Of a stretch of DNA of 64,000 nucleotides, positions 59,038 through 64,000 are shown piece by piece. Position numbers and translations under genes: made by a program. Each line of letters starts with the position of its first letter. The first letter of the stretch is position 1. Source of the DNA: Paractinoplanes durhamensis (lineage in GTDB: Bacteria; Actinomycetota; Actinomycetes; Mycobacteriales; Micromonosporaceae); contig NZ_BOML01000029.1 of assembly GCF_016862175.1 (NCBI RefSeq), forward strand, positions 39,227 through 103,226, given 5' to 3'. The notes beneath the pieces are model-generated. The model was not told the origin of the DNA and did no database searches. It saw only the letters and a list, made by a program, of their open reading frames with translations.

Positions 59038-60762
59038 ATGACAACAGAGCGGACGGACGAGCCCGAGCTTCCCGCTTGGCTGCGCCGGCCGCTGCAGGTG
59101 ATCGCGGTCGTCGTGGTGCTGCCGCTCCACCTGGCCTGGGAAACACTGCGGCGGCTGCCCGGGCTCCTCCGCCAGGCGATCATCGATCCCCTCGGCCGGC
59201 TCTGGCGCACAGCCGTCGCCGGCCCACTCGCGTGGCTGTGGCAAACCAGCACGGCCGCCGCCGCTCGGCTGTGGCACATCATCACGGCCTCGGCCGCATG
59301 GCTGTGGCACCGCACGGCCGGCCTGCTCGCCGGGGCGTGGCGCACCCTCATCGCGACGCCGTTCGCGCGGCTCGGGCGCATGGCCACCACCGCATGGGCC
59401 TGGTCCTGGCACAACCTGATCGCCACACCGCTCGCCCGAGCCTGGCACATCGCCACCACCGTGCTGGCCTGGGCCTGGCGAACCCTGATCGCCACACCAC
59501 TCGCCTGGTTCGCCAACACCACCGCCACCGCACTCACCTGGATCTGGCGAAACCTCATCGCCGCGCCGCTCATTTGGCTGTGGCGAATCACCGCGACGGC
59601 AGTCGCCTGGGCTTGGCGGACCTTGGTCGCCACACCGATCGCTTGGCTGTGGCGGACCGTCGCTCACGCCGTGGCATGGCTCTGGCGGACCGCTGCCGTC
59701 GCCGTGGTGTGGATCTGGCGAAACCTCGTCGTCGTACCACTCACCTGGCTGTGGCGAATCACCATGACGGCGGTCGTCTGGACGTGGCGGAACCTCGTCG
59801 CCACCCCGATCGCCTGGGCATGGCGACTTGCCGTCGCGTCTCTCGCGTGGGCTTGGCAGACCTTGGTCGCCACACCGATCGCCTGGCTATGGCGGACCAC
59901 CGCCCTTGCCATCGCATGGCTCTGGCGACATCTGATCGTCACGCCGATCGCCTGGCTGTGGCGAACGGCGATCACCACACTGAGCTGGGCATGGCGCAAC
60001 CTCATCGCGACGCCGATCGCCTGGCTCTGGCGAGGCGTAGCCGCAGCGCTGAGCTGGATCTGGCGGAGCCTCATCGTCACGCCGATCGCCTGGCTCTGGC
60101 AGATCGCCGCCAGCACGATCGCCTGGGTCTGGCGGACACTGGTCGTCGCGCCCTTCGCGTGGTTCTGGCAGATCACCACCGCCCTGCTGGAACGGCTCTG
60201 GCGCATCACGGCCGCCGCCGTGCGCTGGAGCTGGCGAAACCCAGCCACATGGCTCTGGCGGGCCGTGACGACGACCTTGGCCTGGGTTTGGCGCAACGTC
60301 ATCGCCACACCCACCGCGTGGCTGTGGCGACACCTGATCGTCACGCCCACCGCATGGATATGGCGAACCGGCACCGCGACGCTCGCCTGGCTCTGGCGAC
60401 ACCTGATCGTCGCGCCGATCGTCCGGCTCCGGCGTGCCGGGACCACCGCCCTGGTCTGGATCTGGCGGAACCTGGCGGTCGCCCCCGCGGTGTGGCTGTG
60501 GCGATTCGCCGCCGCAACGCTCGCCTGGGCCTGGCGCAATCTCATCACCGCGCCCACCGCCTGGCTCGGCCGGAACCTGATCAAGCGCCCACTGCACGCC
60601 GCCCGCCGCCGCCTGATCACCCCCATCGCCGACGCCGTCCGCCGCGGACTCCTCCGGCCGGTCGTGACGACGTTCCGTGCGGCCCGGATCACCCTGCGGC
60701 GGAGCCGGAGCAGCGTGCGGATGCTCGTTCGCAGGTCGGGGCGGCGCTCGGACCGACCTTGA
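59038..60762 (+). CDS. Tryptophan-rich tandem-repeat protein of unknown function
   Basis: A 574-residue protein dominated by a repeat of 23 residues in two halves, AWxWRxLxxTPI and AWLWRxxxxxL, repeated about a dozen times from residue 70 to 530 (degenerate at both ends). I count about 74 Trp, near 13%, mostly as WxW pairs followed by Arg. The half-repeats of 11-12 residues look like hendecads, and a Pro in each unit may kink or cap a helix. The N-terminus has a hydrophobic segment (VIAVVVVLPLHLAW) and the C-terminus is Arg-rich. Third positions are G/C-rich, which supports coding in this frame. The start is uncertain (ATG 59038 or GTG 59017; no ribosome-binding site). Likely membrane-associated; the function is unknown. 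Confidence 0.75.
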   Translation: MTTERTDEPELPAWLRRPLQVIAVVVVLPLHLAWETLRRLPGLLRQAIIDPLGRLWRTAVAGPLAWLWQTSTAAAARLWHIITASAAWLWHRTAGLLAGAWRTLIATPFARLGRMATTAWAWSWHNLIATPLARAWHIATTVLAWAWRTLIATPLAWFANTTATALTWIWRNLIAAPLIWLWRITATAVAWAWRTLVATPIAWLWRTVAHAVAWLWRTAAVAVVWIWRNLVVVPLTWLWRITMTAVVWTWRNLVATPIAWAWRLAVASLAWAWQTLVATPIAWLWRTTALAIAWLWRHLIVTPIAWLWRTAITTLSWAWRNLIATPIAWLWRGVAAALSWIWRSLIVTPIAWLWQIAASTIAWVWRTLVVAPFAWFWQITTALLERLWRITAAAVRWSWRNPATWLWRAVTTTLAWVWRNVIATPTAWLWRHLIVTPTAWIWRTGTATLAWLWRHLIVAPIVRLRRAGTTALVWIWRNLAVAPAVWLWRFAAATLAWAWRNLITAPTAWLGRNLIKRPLHAARRRLITPIADAVRRGLLRPVVTTFRAARITLRRSRSSVRMLVRRSGRRSDRP

Positions 60763-60798
60763 TCGGCACGGCCGGCGATCGTGTGGCACGCTTTCGGA

Positions 60799-61824
60799 AT
60801 GAGCGACACGGTGCGTTTCGGGCTCGTCGGTTTCGGCTCGGGTGGGCGGATCTTCCACGCCCCGCTGCTGGCATCGGCGAAGAACGTCGACTTCGTCGGA
60901 GTCGTCACGAAATCGCCGGAGCGCCGCGCCGAGCTGGCCGCCGAGCGGCCGACGCTTACCGCCTTCGACTCGATCGCGGCGATCGCTGAGGCCGGCGCCG
61001 AGGCGGTGGCGATCTCGACGCCCGCCGCCACCCACGCCGATCTGGCCCGGGAGGCGATCGCGCTCGGGCTGGCCGTGGTGGTCGACAAGCCGTTCGCGCT
61101 CGACGCCGCCGACGCCAAGAGCGTCGTCGACGCGGCCGCCGCGAAGGGCACTCTGCTCAGCGCCTACCAGAACCGGCGCTGGGACTCCGACCTGCTGACC
61201 GTGCAGAAGCTTATCGCCGACGGCGCGCTCGGCACGATCCGCCGGTTCGAGTCCCGCTTCGAGCGCTGGTCACCCGACCGCAAGATGAACCCGGCCGGCG
61301 GCGGCACCCTCCTGGACTTCGGGTCGCACCTGTTCGATCAGGCGATCCTGCTGCACGGCCCGGTCACCCGGGTCTACGCCGAGGTGCGCGGCAACGGCGA
61401 ACTCGACGACGACTTCTTCGCGGCCCTGCACCACGTGAACGGGGTCGAATCGCACCTGTGGGGCAGCTGGCGGCAGGCGGCGCCGGGCCCGCGTTTCCGG
61501 GTCTCCGGCTCGACCGCCGCCTACGTCATCGACAACGGCATGGACGGCCAGGAGGCGCTGCTCAAGGCGGGCAAGTCGCCGGCCGGCCTGGGCGACCGCT
61601 GGGGCGTCGAGCACGAGCACCTGTGGGGCCGGATCCACCGCGGCGAGACGAGCGCGCCGGTGCCGAGCGAGCGCGGCCGGTGGGACACGTTCTACCCGGC
61701 GTTCGCAGCGGCGGTGCGCGGCGAGGGCCCGGTCCCGGTCGAGCCGTCCGACACGCTGCGCGTGATGGCCGTGCTGGATGCGGCCCGGCAGAGCGCCCGG
61801 ACCGGCGAGGCGATCAGGCTCTAA
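60799..61824 (+). CDS. Gfo/Idh/MocA-family oxidoreductase
   Basis: A 341-residue NAD(P)-dependent sugar or inositol dehydrogenase-like enzyme. The Rossmann motif is FGLVGFGSGGRIFHAPLL. The EKP-type motif appears as VVDKPFAL, and GGGTLLDFGSHLFDQAILL supplies the catalytic Asp/His region. Relatives such as YvaA oxidise scyllo-inositol or other polyols. It follows the tryptophan-repeat gene by 36 bp and overlaps the tetR gene tail-to-tail by four bases. Confidence 0.92.
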   Translation: MSDTVRFGLVGFGSGGRIFHAPLLASAKNVDFVGVVTKSPERRAELAAERPTLTAFDSIAAIAEAGAEAVAISTPAATHADLAREAIALGLAVVVDKPFALDAADAKSVVDAAAAKGTLLSAYQNRRWDSDLLTVQKLIADGALGTIRRFESRFERWSPDRKMNPAGGGTLLDFGSHLFDQAILLHGPVTRVYAEVRGNGELDDDFFAALHHVNGVESHLWGSWRQAAPGPRFRVSGSTAAYVIDNGMDGQEALLKAGKSPAGLGDRWGVEHEHLWGRIHRGETSAPVPSERGRWDTFYPAFAAAVRGEGPVPVEPSDTLRVMAVLDAARQSARTGEAIRL

Positions 61825-62366
61825 CGGACCCGCAGGCCGTCGAGGGCGAAGGAGACGACCCGGGAGCGCTGGGCGTCGTCGACGTAGGCCCCCGAGGTCA
61901 GGCCGGAGACCATCCGCAGCAGGTCGTCGAAGGACAGGTCGGAGCGGACCACGCCCTCCTTCTGGGCGCGTTCCAGCAGCGGCTCGCCCGCGTCGTACAT
62001 GGTGCGGCGGCAGGTGGCGAACATCTCGGACTCCCGGTTCAGCGCCTCGATGATGGCCCGCTTGGTCACGGCGTACGACACAAAGCGGTCCAGCCACGCG
62101 GTGAGTGCCTCCCACGGCGGAAGCGCAGCGACCGCCGCCGCTACCTCGGCCAGCTGGTTGACCTCTTCGACGTAGACCGCCTCGAACAGGTCGCGCCGGG
62201 TCGGGAAGTTGCGATAGAGCGTGCCGATGCCGACGCCGGCCCGCCGGGCGATTTCTTCCAGCGAGGCGTCCGTGCCGTTCTCCGCGAAGGAGGAGCGCGC
62301 GGCGGCGAGCAACGCGTCGAAGTTGCGACGGGCGTCCGCCCGCTGGGGACGACGCACGGTAACCAT
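61821..62366 (-). CDS. TetR-family regulator
   Basis: A 181-residue repressor with HTH ASLEEIARRAGVGIGTLYRNFPTRRDLFEAVYVEEV, of the type found beside MFS efflux genes. The ATG at 62366 is 63 bp from the start of the divergent MFS gene. It should repress that transporter and respond to a substrate of it. Confidence 0.93.
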   Translation of the reverse strand: MVTVRRPQRADARRNFDALLAAARSSFAENGTDASLEEIARRAGVGIGTLYRNFPTRRDLFEAVYVEEVNQLAEVAAAVAALPPWEALTAWLDRFVSYAVTKRAIIEALNRESEMFATCRRTMYDAGEPLLERAQKEGVVRSDLSFDDLLRMVSGLTSGAYVDDAQRSRVVSFALDGLRVR

Positions 62367-62392
62367 AGTGACCCCCAACACAGGTAAAGGCC

Positions 62393-62436
62393 TTGCAAAA
62401 CGGAGGCCCCCCTCCACTAATCTGGAGGCATGCCTC
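62393..62436 (+). promoter_or_regulatory. Probable leaderless promoter of the MFS gene with palindromic start
   Basis: TTGCAA (62393-62398) and TAATCT (62418-62423), spaced 19 bp, could serve as -35 and -10. The A of the ATG lies seven bases after TAATCT, as expected of a leaderless transcript. The start codon lies inside the palindrome GAGGCATGCCTC (62425-62436), and GGAGG-CCCC-CCTCC lies at 62402-62415. Both could be TetR sites. Confidence 0.55.
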
Positions 62437-63860
62437 GACTTTATCAGTCTTCGCCGCGCGCCACCTTCACGGTGCTCGCCGCCGCGGCAGCCGCCTTCTC
62501 GCTGATGCAGTCGCTGGTCACGCCGGTGCTGCCGACGATCCAGCAGGACCTGCACACGAGCACCGGCACGGTCACCTGGGTGCTGACCGCCTGGCTGCTC
62601 GCCGCCTCGGTGGCCACCCCACTGGTCGGCCGGATCGCCGACATGATCGGCAAGGACCGCGCCCTGCTGGTCGCGCTGGCCGCGATCGCGGTCGGCTGCC
62701 TGGTCGCCGCGCTGGCGCCCAACATCGGCGTGCTCATCGTGGCCCGCGTCCTGCAGGGCCTGGGCGGCGCCGTCTTCCCGGTGTCGTTCGGCATCATCCG
62801 CGACGAGTTCCCACCGCACCGGGTCACCTCGGCGGTCGGCGTGATGGCCGCGGTCATCGCCACCGGCTCCGGCCTCGGCATCGTCCTGGCCGGCCCGATC
62901 GTCGGCGCCCTCGACTGGCGCTGGCTGTTCTGGATCCCGATGGCCGTGGTCACCGTCGTCGGTGTGCTGGCCTGGCGGCTGGTCCCGGCCTCCCCGGTGC
63001 GCACGCCGGGGCGGGTGAACTGGCTCTCCGCGGTCCTCCTCTCCGGCTGGCTCATCGCCCTGCTCCTCCCGCTCAGCAAGGGCACCACCTGGGGCTGGGG
63101 TTCCGGCCGCACCATCGGCCTGCTGATCACCGCCGCCGTCCTGTTCGCCGGGTGGTTCCTCGCCGAGCTCCGGTCGGCCAACCCGCTGATCGACATGCGG
63201 ATGATGCGGCTGCCGGCGGTCTGGACCACCAACCTGGTCGCGCTGCTCTTCGGCGCCGCGATGTTCGGCATCTTCGCCTTCCTGCCGCAGCTCGTCCAGG
63301 TGCCGAAGGCATCCGGCTACGGCTTCGGCGCCTCGGTCACCGCGGCCGGCCTGCTGATGCTGCCGATGCTGGTGATGATGGCGGTGTTCGGCTCGCTGAG
63401 CGGCCCGCTGACCCGCTGGGTCTCCAGCAAGTCGCAGCTGGTGATCGGCGCGGTGCTGGCCGCGATCTCCTGCTTCTCGCTCGCCCTCGCGCATTCCGAC
63501 AGGGCCGCGGTGGCCGTCGCCGGCGGTGTCTTCGGCATCGGCCTGGGCCTGATCTACTCCTCGATGATCAGCCTGATCGTGCAGAGCGTCCCGATGCACC
63601 AGACCGGCGCCGCCTCCGGCATGAACACCAACATCCGCACGATCGGCGCCAGCATCGGCACCGCGATCGTCAGCTCGATCGTCGCCGGTCACCCCGGCGT
63701 GCAGGGCCTGCCCGCCGAGTCCGGTTTCACCGAGTCCTTCCTGATCCTGGGCGGGATCGCGGTGGCGGCGATCGCCGTCGCGTTCCTGGTCCCGACGGCC
63801 AAGCGCACGACGGAACGCCCGGCCACGGTCCTGCCGGAACTGACGCCGGTCGAGGTCTGA
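62430..63860 (+). CDS. MFS drug-efflux transporter (DHA2 type)
   Basis: A 476-residue transporter with about 14 membrane spans. GRIADMIGKDRALL is the loop 2-3 motif, VARVLQGLGGAVFPVSFGIIRDEFPP is motif B, and GSGLGIVLAGPIVGALDWRWLFWI is motif C, diagnostic of drug:H+ antiporters. The divergent TetR suggests inducible export of a hydrophobic compound. A strong hairpin follows the stop. Confidence 0.93.
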   Translation: MPRLYQSSPRATFTVLAAAAAAFSLMQSLVTPVLPTIQQDLHTSTGTVTWVLTAWLLAASVATPLVGRIADMIGKDRALLVALAAIAVGCLVAALAPNIGVLIVARVLQGLGGAVFPVSFGIIRDEFPPHRVTSAVGVMAAVIATGSGLGIVLAGPIVGALDWRWLFWIPMAVVTVVGVLAWRLVPASPVRTPGRVNWLSAVLLSGWLIALLLPLSKGTTWGWGSGRTIGLLITAAVLFAGWFLAELRSANPLIDMRMMRLPAVWTTNLVALLFGAAMFGIFAFLPQLVQVPKASGYGFGASVTAAGLLMLPMLVMMAVFGSLSGPLTRWVSSKSQLVIGAVLAAISCFSLALAHSDRAAVAVAGGVFGIGLGLIYSSMISLIVQSVPMHQTGAASGMNTNIRTIGASIGTAIVSSIVAGHPGVQGLPAESGFTESFLILGGIAVAAIAVAFLVPTAKRTTERPATVLPELTPVEV

Positions 63861-63870
63861 TCAACAAACC

Positions 63871-63902
63871 GGCGGGGCGGGCTTCACGAAGCCCACCCCG
63901 CC
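63871..63902 (+). terminator. Terminator of the MFS gene
   Basis: Arms of 15 bases (63871-63885 and 63888-63902; GGCGGGGCGGGCTTC) pair with one mismatch around two bases. It starts ten bases after the stop codon. The loop is short, and only a weak T-rich tail follows. Confidence 0.75.
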
Positions 63903-63916
63903 TTCGGCGTTTCCGC

Positions 63917-64000
63917 GAGGCGTTTCAGCGAGGCGTTTCAGCGAGGCGTTTCAGCGAGGCGTTTCAGCGAGGCGTTTCAGCGAGGCGTTTCAGCGAGTGC
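63917..64000. repeat. 13-bp tandem repeat, six units, running off the window end
   Basis: Six perfect units of GAGGCGTTTCAGC start at 63917, 63930, 63943, 63956, 63969 and 63982, followed by GAGTGC at the edge. A degenerate unit (CGGCGTTTCCGC) precedes them. The full extent is not visible in this window. Confidence 0.92.

Noticed and set aside
59038..61151. Long frames on the other strand and in a second forward frame through the tryptophan-repeat gene
   Set aside because: Tandem repeats keep several frames open. Only the chosen frame has G/C-ending codons, hydrophobic helices and a start and end that respect the neighbours.
1..64000. tRNA or rRNA genes
   Set aside because: I saw no cloverleaf with a conserved GGTTCRANNCC arm or any rRNA-like sequence by eye. 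A dedicated tRNA scan would settle it.

Overview
The window is high-GC DNA read as a chromosomal segment of an actinobacterium, most likely a member of the Micromonosporaceae close to Actinoplanes. The basis is strongly G/C-ending codons, many GTG starts, ATGA and GTGA start/stop overlaps, paired LuxR-type two-component systems, secreted S1 and S8 proteases, a cysteine-free ribosomal protein L36, and GntR-TetR and GlxA-type regulators. The genus is an inference. I found no rRNA, tRNA, CRISPR array, phage or intact insertion sequence.

Layout. 1-2.9 kb: a protein of 14-residue repeats, a 42-bp tandem repeat array, a DinB-like protein and a secreted S1 protease. 3.0-12.2 kb: a divergent organosulfur locus, with ssuC-ssuA-ssuB-cupin-flavin monooxygenase on the minus strand and monooxygenase-flavin reductase-ssuD-ssuE on the plus strand; a winged-helix regulator and an FAD protein flank it. 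12.3-17 kb: secreted subtilase, rpmJ, and a membrane protein/histidine kinase/response regulator operon. 17.1-20.4 kb: mocA-like, xdhC-like and HAD genes, a small lipoprotein and a nucleoside deaminase. 20.4-23.3 kb: a decayed stretch, then KDPG aldolase and KDG kinase. 23.3-32.7 kb: many small regulator/enzyme pairs (MarR/ene-reductase, TetR/NmrA-like SDR, isochorismatase/GlxA, SGNH hydrolase/monooxygenase/MarR). 33.0-33.7 kb: a second, diverged copy of the deaminase block of 19.8-20.4 kb. 34-45.9 kb: quinone reductase, CocE-type hydrolase with TetR, GGDEF-EAL protein, secreted amidase, FAD monooxygenase with a GntR-TetR fusion regulator, and a GH13 alpha-glucosidase. 45.9-50.8 kb: two glycosyltransferases followed by a six-hairpin glycosidase-like protein and a GH130 phosphorylase. 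51-56.6 kb: a second two-component system whose regulator carries repeats at its N-terminus, a YqeB-like protein, a methyltransferase ending in a 51-bp tandem array, and a frameshifted diguanylate cyclase. 57.9-63.9 kb: an orphan sugar-binding lipoprotein, a striking tryptophan-repeat protein, a Gfo/Idh/MocA oxidoreductase, and a TetR/MFS pair. The window ends in a 13-bp tandem array.

How the parts fit. The best-defined pathway is uptake and desulfonation of organosulfonates: ABC importer, FMN reductases and three FMNH2-dependent monooxygenases. Carbohydrate genes (KDG kinase/aldolase, GH13, GT/GH130 operon, sugar-binding protein) point to a soil saprophyte. Repeated accessory features are short tandem arrays with periods of 13 to 51 bp and clear palindromic operators beside most regulators. 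The strongest candidates for undescribed biology are the tryptophan-repeat protein at 59.0-60.8 kb, the dispersed 42-bp repeat family, the GT/GH130 operon, and the response regulator with a repeat-encoded N-terminal tail.
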